The notes under the pieces are model-generated. The model did no database searches. It saw only the letters and a program-made list of their open reading frames with translations, and was not told where the DNA came from. Below are positions 44,531 through 53,449 of a stretch of DNA of 64,000 bases, one piece after another. Positions within the stretch are counted from its first letter, which is position 1; each line of letters begins with the position of its first letter. Both the position numbers and the translations under genes were made by a program. This stretch comes from Bradyrhizobium neotropicale. GTDB taxonomy: Bacteria; Pseudomonadota; Alphaproteobacteria; Rhizobiales; Xanthobacteraceae. The DNA lies in NCBI RefSeq assembly GCF_001641695.1, contig NZ_LSEF01000024.1, positions 1 to 64,000 of the forward strand, given 5' to 3'.

Positions 44531-45898
44531 CTAGCCCGCGCTCAGGCGAACCCCGGCGCGCAGGAATTTCTGCGGATCGACCGCCTCGCCGTCGATGCGG
44601 GTTTCGTAGTGCAGATGCGGACCGGTCGAGCGTCCGGTCGATCCGACGAGGCCGACGACCTGACCGATCTTCACGATCTCGCCGACCTTCACATTGATCT
44701 CGGAGAGATGGCCGTAGCGGGTCGAAAGCCCGTTGCCGTGATCGACCTCGATCATGCGACCGTAACCGCCGGACCAGCCGGCCGACACCACCTTGCCGTT
44801 GGCGGTGACGCGAACGGGATCGCCGGTCGCGGCGCGGAAGTCGAGCCCGGTGTGCATCGCGGGCCGGCCGAGGAAGGGATCACTGCGCACGCCGAAGCCG
44901 GAGGTGAATTCGACCTCGCCGATGACGGGCTTGCGATAGGGCACGAGGGCGAGCGTGCGGTTGAGCCGGTCCATCTCGGCGCGGGTGGTGTTGATGCGAT
45001 AGAGCTGCTTCTCGAACGGGCCGGAGTTCGCCGTTAGTTTCACAGGTACAAAAGGCCCGCCCATTGCGGTGCGCGGCACGGCGGCTTCGAGACTGGCAAG
45101 GTTCAGGCCGAGATCGCCGACGACGCCGCGCATTCGCCGCATGCGTGAATCCATGCCTTCCTCGACGGCGCTGAGCGCCGCTATCTGACGACGCTCGACC
45201 TGATCAAGCGAGGTCTGGAGCCGGACCAGGACATTGTCGAAACCCTGGTTCTTGGCGAATTGATTGGTTTGCGGTGCCGCGACGGCCGGCGCGCGCGACT
45301 CGAGCCGCGCTTCGCGGTCCGGCGGCGCCACGAAGATGACGGTGTCGCTGATCGGCGAGGGCTTTGGCGTGCCCTGCGTCGTGCCCTGGCTCGACTCGCC
45401 GCGTTGCGGAGCTGAGCGCGGAATCGATCCGGTAACGTCGGGCATGGCGCCGAGCGCCGTTGCCCGGGACTCCAGCGCCGTCTGGCGTTTCATGATCTGG
45501 TCGAGCTTCTGGTCGAACTGCTCCTGGTCGAGCAATTGCCGGCTGGTGGTGCGGTCGACCTTGGCGCGCAGCTCGGCGATCCGGTCTTCATAGGCGTATT
45601 GCATCTCGGCCTGGCGGGCGATCAGCCGGGTCAGGACGTCGTCGCGAAAGGCGAAATAGGTGGCGGTTGCTGCCGACCACAGTCCGAGCAGCACGACGGT
45701 GCCGACCACGATCCAGAACACCACGGGGCCGAAGCGAACCTGCTTGCCGGCGTGGACGATGGTGTAGGCGTCATCCGCTGCGGGGAGGGGAATCGCGGCT
45801 GCCGCCGCTGCTGCGGCGGGACGGCGATGGTAGGGCCGTCCGTGATCGTGAGGATGATGTTGGGGGGAGTGCGAGTGTTGGGCAGAACTTTTCGACAT
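44531..45898 (-). CDS. M23 (LytM) family peptidase, membrane anchored
   Basis: A 455-residue bitopic protein. A short His-rich N-terminus, a TM at about 58-85 (VVFWIVVGTVVLLGLWSAATATYFAF), a long coiled coil to about 150, a linker, and a C-terminal LytM domain with HTGLDFRA, GYGRMIEVDHGNGLSTRYGHL, and GSTGRSTGPHLHYE. All Zn ligands (H, D, HxH) are visible, so it may be active as a cross-link endopeptidase. ATG 45898 follows GGGAG; a GTG two codons upstream is the alternative. Confidence 0.9.
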   Translation of the reverse strand: MSKSSAQHSHSPQHHPHDHGRPYHRRPAAAAAAAAIPLPAADDAYTIVHAGKQVRFGPVVFWIVVGTVVLLGLWSAATATYFAFRDDVLTRLIARQAEMQYAYEDRIAELRAKVDRTTSRQLLDQEQFDQKLDQIMKRQTALESRATALGAMPDVTGSIPRSAPQRGESSQGTTQGTPKPSPISDTVIFVAPPDREARLESRAPAVAAPQTNQFAKNQGFDNVLVRLQTSLDQVERRQIAALSAVEEGMDSRMRRMRGVVGDLGLNLASLEAAVPRTAMGGPFVPVKLTANSGPFEKQLYRINTTRAEMDRLNRTLALVPYRKPVIGEVEFTSGFGVRSDPFLGRPAMHTGLDFRAATGDPVRVTANGKVVSAGWSGGYGRMIEVDHGNGLSTRYGHLSEINVKVGEIVKIGQVVGLVGSTGRSTGPHLHYETRIDGEAVDPQKFLRAGVRLSAG

Positions 45899-46006
45899 CG
45901 GCACTCCCGCGCCGGTCGGAACGGTTCCTTGCGGCCTAATTGCCGCAATCTGGGCCGGTCATGGTTAATTTTTCGGAAATGGGAACGCTCGAATTTAAAG
46001 GGCTGG

Positions 46007-46699
46007 TTAAAGACTGCTTGCCGCCGCGAGTACGTCGTCGGCGTGGCCGTCGACGCGAACGTTGCGCCAGACTTTGGCCACCTTGCCGTCCGCGCCGACC
46101 AGAACCGTGGTGCGAAGAATCCCCAGGAAGGTCCTGCCGTACATCGATTTTTCGCCCCAGGCGCCATACGCCTCCAGCATCTCGTGGGTCTCATCCGAGA
46201 CGAGGGGGATGCCGAGACTGTGCTTGTCTCGGAACCTCTCCTGGGCCTTGACCGGATCGGCGGAGATGCCCAGCACGGCCGTGCCTGCTTGCGCGAACGC
46301 GTCCGCAAGGCGCGTGAAGTCGATGGCCTCGCGGGTGCAGCCAGGAGTGTCGGCGCGAGGGTAGAAGAACAGGACGAGCTTCCGCCCGGCATAGTCCGAC
46401 AGCGTCGCCACGCCGCCACCGTCACGGGGCAGCCGGAAGGCGGGCGCCTTCCGACCCTCGGTCAGAACGAGTTTGGCGGCGGTCGCAGGTTGGGATAGGG
46501 ATTCACTAGATTTTAACCGTTTCGGTGCGGCCTTATGCGATGCTGCCTTTGCTGCCGTCTTGCTTGATTTGCTTGCCGGTGCCCGCCGCGTTTTCGCGGG
46601 CTTTGTTTGCGCCAATGGCCGCGTTTTCGCGGCCTTCTTTTTAGCGATCGGACTGCCGGAGGCGCTTTTGGACGAATTCTTTCGGGATTTCTTGGACAT
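46007..46699 (-). CDS. BCP-type peroxiredoxin with Lys/Ala-rich N-terminal tail
   Basis: A 230-residue thiol peroxidase. Residues 1-75 are Lys/Ala/Ser/Pro-rich, like a histone H1 tail (SKKSRKNSSKSASGS, KKKAAKTRPLAQTKPAKTRR). The peroxiredoxin domain follows with LPRDGGGVATLSDYAGRKLVLFFYP and the peroxidatic Cys in DTPGCTREAI. The usual BCP resolving Cys five residues later is Ile here, so it would work as a one-Cys enzyme. The basic tail may bind DNA or be disordered. Start at ATG 46699. Confidence 0.88.
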   Translation of the reverse strand: MSKKSRKNSSKSASGSPIAKKKAAKTRPLAQTKPAKTRRAPASKSSKTAAKAASHKAAPKRLKSSESLSQPATAAKLVLTEGRKAPAFRLPRDGGGVATLSDYAGRKLVLFFYPRADTPGCTREAIDFTRLADAFAQAGTAVLGISADPVKAQERFRDKHSLGIPLVSDETHEMLEAYGAWGEKSMYGRTFLGILRTTVLVGADGKVAKVWRNVRVDGHADDVLAAASSL

Positions 46700-46906
46700 A
46701 CGCCTTCCTTTCGACGCTTTCGGCGGGTCAACCAAAGCGGTATTGCAGCTCTCGTCAGGTGTGCCGGATTCGCGCCCTCGGCTGGGCAACTCTGACCGCG
46801 CGGGAGTATGGTTACAAGAAATTCCAGGCACCACCCCACTGCTCGTTGAACGCGCTTCCGGGGCGAAATGACGAACAGCAGGAACATTCAAGGAATGGCG
46901 GCAGTG

Positions 46907-46938
46907 CCGTCGAAGGGGCCTTCGATCCCCTTCGACGG
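46907..46938. repeat. Perfect 12-bp inverted repeat upstream of the AsmA-like gene
   Basis: CCGTCGAAGGGG and CCCCTTCGACGG pair perfectly around an 8-base spacer. It lies 52 bp upstream of the ATG at 46991 and downstream of an alternative ATG at 46868, so it is either leader structure/operator or coding sequence, depending on the true start. Confidence 0.75.
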
Positions 46939-46990
46939 ATGCGGCCCCGGCGGCGCTCAATCTTACGATGGGCGCCTGTATCGAGAGGCA

Positions 46991-49900
46991 ATGGCAAGGA
47001 ATACGTCGCCCCAGGATCATCATCGGGATTACCTTCGGCGCGGCGGCGTGCAGGAGCCGCTGGAATGGGACGAGGCCGACTGGGATCCGGATCAGGAGGA
47101 GGCGGCGGGCCATCGTGCACGCCGGCTGTTGTCGCGTTCCAGTTCGGGCTTCCCTCGTTTAGGTGACGGCGTTGGGTCTCTGCGGCGGTGGCTGGCGGCG
47201 GATCGCTGGCTGAAGCGGCTGGCCGTCGTCATCGGCGCCCTCGTCGTCATCTTCGTCGGCTGTTTCGGCGCGCTGTGGTGGCGGCTTGGTGCGGGCCCCA
47301 TCAATCTCGACATCGCAACGCCGTGGCTTGCGGCGGCAATCGAGGACAATATCGGCAACGGCAACACGGTCGAAGTCGGCGGCACGCAGATCGAGCGGGC
47401 CGGCCGAATCCGCATTGCCGTACGCATCCGCGACATCATCGTCCGCGACCGCGACCACGCCATCGTCGCGAGCGCGCCGAAGGCCGAGGTGAGGCTGTCC
47501 GGTACCGCGCTGCTGATGGGCCGGCTGCGCGCCGAAAGCCTCAACCTCGTCGATGCCGAGCTTGCGATCCGGATCGCGCCTGACGGGACGGTCACCGTGT
47601 CGGCCGGCGACACCGCAAAGCCGCTGGCGACCGGCGTTGCATCGAAGAAGGAAGCCGGCCTGCCCCCGACGTTCCCGCGTACCGGGTCTGCGCCGCCGTC
47701 GGCAGCCGCGACCCCGGATCCGTCGTCCAGTGCACCGGCCGCCGCCGCAGGCAGTGCCCAGAGCGGCGTTCTCGCCGGTCTCGACTGGCTCGACAGCCTG
47801 AGCATGACCGGTCTGGACGGCCAGAACCTCAACGAGATCGGTCTGAAGAACGGCAATCTGATCGTCGACGACCAGCAGCGCGGCAGCAAATGGACCTTTG
47901 AGAACATCACCCTCAGCCTGCGCCGGCCGAGCCATGGCGGTGTGTCTCTCAGCCTCGGCGAGGAAGGTGCGCGCCCGTGGATGCTGCGTGCCACGATCGG
48001 ACCGTCCGAGAACGGCGTGCGCTCGGTCGACATCCGCGCCGACAAGGTCTCGACCTCCAACATCCTGCTGGCGCTGCGGCTGAAGGACCTGACCTACAAT
48101 GCAGATCTGCCGCTGACCGGCGAGCTCAAGGGCGAGCTCGGCCGCGACGGCGTGCCGACCTTTTTCCGCGGCAAGATCGCGATCGGCGCCGGCAACATCA
48201 TCGACACCGATACGCCCGACTATCCGATGGCGATCGACTCGGCTGAGATCAACGTCGAGTGGGATGCCGGACGGCGGGTGCTGGTCGCACCGTTCAAGGT
48301 CATCTCGGGTGCCAACCGCATCACGCTGCTGGCCCATCTCGAGCCGCCCAACGGCAGCACCAACGACTGGCAGCTCGGCTTCAGCGGCGGTTCGATCCTG
48401 CTTGGCGGCATCGACAACGAGGCGCCGCTGGTCTTCAACCGCATCGCAATCGGCTTCCGCTTCGACAGCGACCACAAGCGTGTGCTGCTGACGCAGGCCG
48501 ACGTCTCCAATGGCGAGATCGGTGTCGCCGGCACCGGCAGCATCGACTATTCCGGCGAGCCGCGGCTGATGCTGGGCTTTGCGGGAACGCCGATGTCGGC
48601 GTCCGCCCTGAAGCGGATGTGGCCGACGCTCATCGTTCCGGAATTGCGTGAGTGGGTGATCGAGCGCATCGAACGCGGCACGCTCCAGCGTATCGAGATC
48701 GGCGTCAATTCGCCGACACGCAATCTTCCGCGCAAGGGCCCGCCGATCCCCGATGACGGCCTCTCGGTCAACATCGTGGCGAGCGGCGTCGCGGTTCGCC
48801 CTGTCGATGGCATGCCGGTGGTGCACGACGCCGATTTGAAGGCGCACGTGACCGGGCGCACGGCCACCGTGACGATCGGCCAGGGCATCGCGGACACGCC
48901 CGCAGGCCGCAAGATCACGATCTCTGATTTCACCTTCGAGGTGCCGGACATGGCGCCGAAGCCGTCGCCTTCGCGGACCAAATTCCGTGCCGACGGGCCG
49001 GTGCCCGCGGCGGCCGAAATTCTCAGCAATGATCGCCTGAGCGATCTGTCGGCGACCTTCGTCGATCCCAACACCAGCAAGGGGACGTTCTCGGCGAACA
49101 TCGTGCTCGGCCTTCCGGTCAAGGGCGCGCTGACCAAGGCCGACACCGTCTACGCCGTGACCGCCGACCTCAACGGTTTTGCCGCCGACAAGCTGGTGAT
49201 GAACCAGAAGTTGGAGGCCAACACCCTCAAGATCGTCGCCAACAACCAGGGCTACCAGGTCAAGGGTGACGTCAAGATCAACGGGCAGGCGGCCTCGCTC
49301 GACTACCGCAAGCCGGCCGAGGGCGACGCCGACGTCCGCCTGCAGGCCACGCTCGATGACGCGAGCCGGGCGCGTCTGGGCTTCGATCTCAGCCCCGCCG
49401 TCAGCGGCTCGCTGCCGATCAAGCTCTCGGGCAAGATCGCAAGTGGTCCCGACCAGACGACGAAGCTCGGCATCGAGGCCGACCTGACATCACTCAAGCT
49501 CGACAACATCCTGCCCGGCTGGGTCAAGCTGCCGGGCAAGTCCGGCAAGGCCACCTTCAAAGTGGTGCCGACGGCACAATCGACCCGTCTCGAGGATATC
49601 GTGATCGAAGGTGGCAGCGCCTCGATCAAGGGCTCGCTCGAGGTCGACCAGAACGGCGACCTCATGAATGCGAACTTCCCGACCTACGCGCCGTCCGACG
49701 GCGACAAGGCGTCGTTGAAGGTCGAGCGCGGTCCCGACGGCGTGGTTCGGGGCAGCATGCGCGGCGACGTGTTCGACGGCCGCGGTTTCCTGAAGTCGGC
49801 GATCTCAGGCAATTCCAAGGAGGACGCCAAGAGCAAGTTGAAGAATGTCGATTTCGACATCGACGTGAAGCTCGGTGCGATCGCCGGGTTCAACGGCGAG

Positions 49901-50707
49901 GCGATGCGCAGCGTCGATGCCAAGATGTCGAAACGCAATGGCGCCATCAAAGCGCTCACCCTGAGCGGCAAGATCGGCCGCGACACGCCGGTGGCGGCCG
50001 ATTTGCGCGGCGGCCGCGCGCAGGGGAGCCGCGAGGTCATTTATCTCCAGACCAACGATGCCGGCTCGCTGCTGCGCTTCACCGACACCTACACCAAGGC
50101 TGTTGGCGGGCAGATGGTGGTGGCGATGGAGCCGCCGACATCAGAGCCTTCGACCGCCAGGGAAGGTCTGATCAACGTCCGCGACTTCACGGTGAAGGGC
50201 GAGGCCCAGCTCGAGCGTGTTGCGGCGGGCGCGCCGAACGGCACCGGTAGCGGCGTCGCCTTCAGCGCGCTCCGCGCCGAATTCACGCGCCAGAACGGCG
50301 CGCTGACGATCCGCGACGGCGTGGTCAAGGGGCCGATGATCGGCGCCACCATCGAAGGCTCGATCGATTATCCCGGCAACCAGGTGTGCATGAGCGGCAC
50401 CTTCGTGCCGATGTACGGCGTCAACAATATCTTCGGGCAGATACCCCTGTTCGGCATCTTCCTCGGTGGCGGCAACAATGAGGGCCTGATCGGCGTGACC
50501 TATGAGGTCGTCGGCACGCCCGCCGCGCCGGTGATGCGCGTCAATCCGATCTCGGCGATGGCGCCGGGGCTGTTCCGCAAGATTTTCGAGTTCAATACCG
50601 GCAAGCAGAGCTCGCCGATCGACGAGCTTCCGTCGCAGCAGTCGAACGACCCGCCCGGACCGTCGTCGCGCCAGCTGTCGAACGGATGCAGCCTCGCGCG
50701 GCGCTAA
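46991..50707 (+). CDS. AsmA/DUF3971-type large envelope protein
   Basis: A 1238-residue bitopic protein of the YhdP/TamB/AsmA group thought to bridge the periplasm and carry phospholipid to the outer membrane. A polar N-terminus, one TM at about 77-97 (LAVVIGALVVIFVGCFGALWW), then about 1100 residues of repeated beta-strand sequence. The C-terminus (SGTFVPMYGVNNIFGQIPLFGIFLGG, EGLIGVTYEVVGT, INPISAMAPG-like end) matches the conserved C-terminal module. An in-frame ATG at 46868 would add 41 residues across a perfect inverted repeat; 46991 is preferred but not certain. Confidence 0.85.
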   Translation: MARNTSPQDHHRDYLRRGGVQEPLEWDEADWDPDQEEAAGHRARRLLSRSSSGFPRLGDGVGSLRRWLAADRWLKRLAVVIGALVVIFVGCFGALWWRLGAGPINLDIATPWLAAAIEDNIGNGNTVEVGGTQIERAGRIRIAVRIRDIIVRDRDHAIVASAPKAEVRLSGTALLMGRLRAESLNLVDAELAIRIAPDGTVTVSAGDTAKPLATGVASKKEAGLPPTFPRTGSAPPSAAATPDPSSSAPAAAAGSAQSGVLAGLDWLDSLSMTGLDGQNLNEIGLKNGNLIVDDQQRGSKWTFENITLSLRRPSHGGVSLSLGEEGARPWMLRATIGPSENGVRSVDIRADKVSTSNILLALRLKDLTYNADLPLTGELKGELGRDGVPTFFRGKIAIGAGNIIDTDTPDYPMAIDSAEINVEWDAGRRVLVAPFKVISGANRITLLAHLEPPNGSTNDWQLGFSGGSILLGGIDNEAPLVFNRIAIGFRFDSDHKRVLLTQADVSNGEIGVAGTGSIDYSGEPRLMLGFAGTPMSASALKRMWPTLIVPELREWVIERIERGTLQRIEIGVNSPTRNLPRKGPPIPDDGLSVNIVASGVAVRPVDGMPVVHDADLKAHVTGRTATVTIGQGIADTPAGRKITISDFTFEVPDMAPKPSPSRTKFRADGPVPAAAEILSNDRLSDLSATFVDPNTSKGTFSANIVLGLPVKGALTKADTVYAVTADLNGFAADKLVMNQKLEANTLKIVANNQGYQVKGDVKINGQAASLDYRKPAEGDADVRLQATLDDASRARLGFDLSPAVSGSLPIKLSGKIASGPDQTTKLGIEADLTSLKLDNILPGWVKLPGKSGKATFKVVPTAQSTRLEDIVIEGGSASIKGSLEVDQNGDLMNANFPTYAPSDGDKASLKVERGPDGVVRGSMRGDVFDGRGFLKSAISGNSKEDAKSKLKNVDFDIDVKLGAIAGFNGEAMRSVDAKMSKRNGAIKALTLSGKIGRDTPVAADLRGGRAQGSREVIYLQTNDAGSLLRFTDTYTKAVGGQMVVAMEPPTSEPSTAREGLINVRDFTVKGEAQLERVAAGAPNGTGSGVAFSALRAEFTRQNGALTIRDGVVKGPMIGATIEGSIDYPGNQVCMSGTFVPMYGVNNIFGQIPLFGIFLGGGNNEGLIGVTYEVVGTPAAPVMRVNPISAMAPGLFRKIFEFNTGKQSSPIDELPSQQSNDPPGPSSRQLSNGCSLARR

Positions 50708-50754
50708 GCGCGAAGCTACCCGCATTCATGGACAGATAGGCGATGTTGCGCGGC

Positions 50755-52449
50755 CTATGCCGCGCGCACGCCGGCGAGGAAGGTTCCGACCTCGCCGGAG
50801 AGCTGCTCGGCCTGCTTGGAGAGGCTGGAGGCGGCGGCGAGCACCATGCCGGCGGCGTTGCCGGTCTCGTTCGCCGCCGTGCTGACGCCGCCGATATTGC
50901 TCGTGACTTCCTTGGTCGCTTCGGCGGTCTGCGGGACGCTGCGGGCGATCTCGGCGGTCGCGGCACCTTGCTCCTCGATGGCAACTCCGATCGAGCTCGC
51001 GATCCGGCTGACTTCCTCGAAGGTCGCGGTGATGCCGCCGATGGCGTCCACGGCCTCCTTGGTTGCGCCCTGGATCTGCGCGATCTTGTCGCCGATCTCG
51101 CGGGTGGCCTCGGCAGTCTGGCTGGCGAGCGACTTTACCTCGGAGGCGACGACGGCAAAGCCGCGGCCGGCTTCGCCTGCGCGAGCAGCCTCGATAGTGG
51201 CGTTGAGCGCGAGCAGGTTGGTCTGGGCGGCGATGCTGGAAATGAGCTCGGCGACGTGCTCGATCTGCTGGGCGCCGTCGGACAGCGCACGCACGATGGT
51301 GTCGGTGCGGCGGGCGCTCTCCACTGCACGTCCCGTGACCTCGGCGGACTGCGCGACCTGACGGCTGATTTCGGTGATGGAGGAGGAGAGCTCCTCGGCG
51401 GCGGCGGCGACCGTCTGCACGCGCTGGCTGGCTTCCGTGGCGGCAGAGCCGACCACGGCGGCGCGGCGGTTGGTGCCCTCGGCGGTCGACGACATCGACT
51501 TCGCGGTGGTCTCCAGTTCGCCGGAGCCCGAGGACATCAGCCCGACGAGCTGGCCGACCGAATCATCGAAGCGGTCGGCGAGCGCAATCAGGGCCTCGCG
51601 CTTCTCCTGCTCGCCGCGGGCCTTGGCAGCGACCTGTTCGGCCTCCAGCGCGCGCGCCGTCAGCGCGGTCTGCCTGAGCACTTCGAGCGTTTCGGCCATG
51701 CGGCCGATCTCGTCGCCGCGATCGGTCTCCGCGACCGGCTCGTCGAGGGCGCCGTCGGCGATCTCCTGCATCCGGTTCTTCTGGCGGTCGAGTGCGCTGA
51801 GCACGTCGCGGGCGATCAGCCACGACAGCGTGGCCATCAGCAGCAGCAGGCCGATGCCGACGGCGGCGAGCTCGAGTGTGAGCGCACGCACGTCGGCGTC
51901 GATGTCGTCGACATAGAGGCCGTAGGCAATCACGACGTTCCAGGGCGCGAACTGGCGAACGAACAGCAGCTTGCGGACCGCAACCGTCTGGCCCGGACGC
52001 GGGAAGAGATACGACGTGGTGCCACCTTCGGGGGTCTGCTTGGCCGCGTTCACGGTCGCATCGCCGATCACGATGCCATTGGCATCCCTGATGCCGTTGT
52101 TCTTGCCCTCGAGCTGAGGCGCTCCTCCGTTCATCATCACCGTTGAATCGGCGGTGTAGACCACGGGATAGCCCTGGCCATCATTGAACTTCATTCGGCG
52201 GCCGCGCAGCTTGAATTGCGCTTGCGCCTCGGCGAGCGTCATCTTGCCGGCGGCGACCTCGTCCTGCAGCGATTGCGCGAAGCCATGCAGGAGATCGACG
52301 GCCGTCTGCATCTGGCGCGCGCGGTCCTCGAGCATGCGGGTCTTGCTGAGGACAGCTGATACCGCGATGATGGCGGTCACCGTGAGCGCCGCGAGACAGA
52401 GCATGCTGGCGAGCTTGGTACGGATACTCAGATGACTCAGCAGCGTCAT
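50755..52449 (-). CDS. Methyl-accepting chemotaxis protein (sCache_2-HAMP)
   Basis: A 564-residue chemoreceptor. TM1 at about 10-32, a periplasmic single Cache_2 domain ([41 protein letters not shown]), TM2 at about 190-212, HAMP, then a signalling domain with hairpin tip [40 protein letters not shown]. Ligands for sCache_2 receptors are often small carboxylates. No CheR/CheB tethering pentapeptide is seen. It converges on the AsmA-like gene. Confidence 0.93.
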   Translation of the reverse strand: MTLLSHLSIRTKLASMLCLAALTVTAIIAVSAVLSKTRMLEDRARQMQTAVDLLHGFAQSLQDEVAAGKMTLAEAQAQFKLRGRRMKFNDGQGYPVVYTADSTVMMNGGAPQLEGKNNGIRDANGIVIGDATVNAAKQTPEGGTTSYLFPRPGQTVAVRKLLFVRQFAPWNVVIAYGLYVDDIDADVRALTLELAAVGIGLLLLMATLSWLIARDVLSALDRQKNRMQEIADGALDEPVAETDRGDEIGRMAETLEVLRQTALTARALEAEQVAAKARGEQEKREALIALADRFDDSVGQLVGLMSSGSGELETTAKSMSSTAEGTNRRAAVVGSAATEASQRVQTVAAAAEELSSSITEISRQVAQSAEVTGRAVESARRTDTIVRALSDGAQQIEHVAELISSIAAQTNLLALNATIEAARAGEAGRGFAVVASEVKSLASQTAEATREIGDKIAQIQGATKEAVDAIGGITATFEEVSRIASSIGVAIEEQGAATAEIARSVPQTAEATKEVTSNIGGVSTAANETGNAAGMVLAAASSLSKQAEQLSGEVGTFLAGVRAA

Positions 52450-52658
52450 AGCGGCCTCTACGGAATGGTTGTTATTGCTCGCGTCGGTAGCATGAAGTTC
52501 TTACCAATCATGAATGGACGCATGCGGCGTCCCGCCGCGCGCGCGGCTTTCGCAAGCACATGCACAATCGTGCAGGCGAATCGCCGCGTACGACGTGCGC
52601 CGGCGCGTGTGCTCGCGTCGATCTTGGACTTTGGTTGTTTTAGCACGGCCAGCCCGCA

Positions 52659-52745
52659 ATGAACCGATTCGTTCACCGCATCATCTTGTCCGTGCTGCTG
52701 GTCGCGGCACTGGCCGTCATCTGGAACGTGCTGGGGGCACGCTGA
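52659..52745 (+). CDS. Candidate 28-residue single-TM microprotein
   Basis: ATG 52659 opens MNRFVHRIILSVLLVAALAV, then IWNVLGAR and a stop at 52743-52745. The sequence is a basic N-terminus and one hydrophobic helix with a Trp at the interface. It has no clear Shine-Dalgarno and sits alone between the divergent MCP gene and DoxX, followed 2 bp later by a stable hairpin. The other part of the gap 52450-52658 should carry the MCP promoter; nothing else is seen. Tentative. Confidence 0.4.
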   Translation: MNRFVHRIILSVLLVAALAVIWNVLGAR

Positions 52746-52747
52746 AC

Positions 52748-52773
52748 CGGCACCGGCAGATTCGCCGGTGCCG
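52748..52773. terminator. Hairpin between the microprotein and DoxX
   Basis: A perfect 10-bp stem CGGCACCGGC/GCCGGTGCCG with a 6-base loop. No strong T-run is present on either side, but its place 19 bp past the DoxX stop and right after the small frame fits a shared terminator. Confidence 0.5.
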
Positions 52774-52792
52774 CCTTGCCTTGTCGAATGCG

Positions 52793-53230
52793 TCAGCGCC
52801 GCGCGTAGGCGCCGCCCGGCTCGCCGCTCTCCTTGCCCATCAGCGCATCGATGCTGACCGGGCCGCCGCCGGCGGCGGAGAGGTAGAGGCAGGCGAAGCA
52901 GAACAGGATCGCCGCGGTGCCACCGTTGAGCAGCGGCAGGAACACCGGCGTGCCGGTCTTGAACATGTGGCCCATGAAGTAGGCGAAGGCCATTTCACCG
53001 GCCAGGATGAAGGCCGAGAGCCGGGTGAACAGGCCGAGCATCAGGGTCGCGCCGAGCACGAGCTCCAGCGTACCGGCCACATAGATCAGCGGCGGGATGT
53101 CAGCGAAATAGGGGAGCACCGGAAACTTGAACAGCTTTGCGACACCGTACTGGAACAGCAAGAGGCCGGTGATGAAGCGAAACAGGCTCAAGAGAACCGG
53201 CTGATAGCGAGAGAGAAAAGTGAAATTCAT
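52793..53230 (-). CDS. DoxX family membrane protein
   Basis: A 145-residue protein with four TM helices (VLLSLFRFITGLLLFQYGVAKLF, LIYVAGTLELVLGATLMLGL, LSAFILAGEMAFAYFMGHM, GTAAILFCFACLYLSA), typical of DoxX/TQO small-subunit-like proteins. Some members help thiosulfate oxidation or redox defence, but many are unassigned. ATG 53230 follows a GGAGGG site; a longer frame upstream is unlikely. Confidence 0.87.
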   Translation of the reverse strand: MNFTFLSRYQPVLLSLFRFITGLLLFQYGVAKLFKFPVLPYFADIPPLIYVAGTLELVLGATLMLGLFTRLSAFILAGEMAFAYFMGHMFKTGTPVFLPLLNGGTAAILFCFACLYLSAAGGGPVSIDALMGKESGEPGGAYARR

Positions 53231-53449
53231 GGTTTGCGCCCTCCATCCAATGCTGCGACTTGGATCGCATTCGGTTCCACCCCGCAAGGCATCCAAGCAC
53301 TATTCGCGCTGACATTTTCGTCATGTTGGACAAAACACCGCGGTTTGTCCTTTCAGTCCAGTCGGGCCGGACTTTTTGTGACGCCGTGCCTCACGCGTCG
53401 TCCGTAATTTCCCGGTGACGGCGAGGAGCGCAGGTTACTTCCGTCACAC

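Noticed and set aside
47159..48847. 562-codon minus-strand frame opposite the AsmA-like gene
   Set aside because: Shadow of a long real gene; no recognisable content.
53355..53377. Hairpin AGTCC/GGACT followed by TTTTT, resembling a plus-strand terminator
   Set aside because: The stem is only 5 bp and no plus-strand gene lies upstream for it to end.
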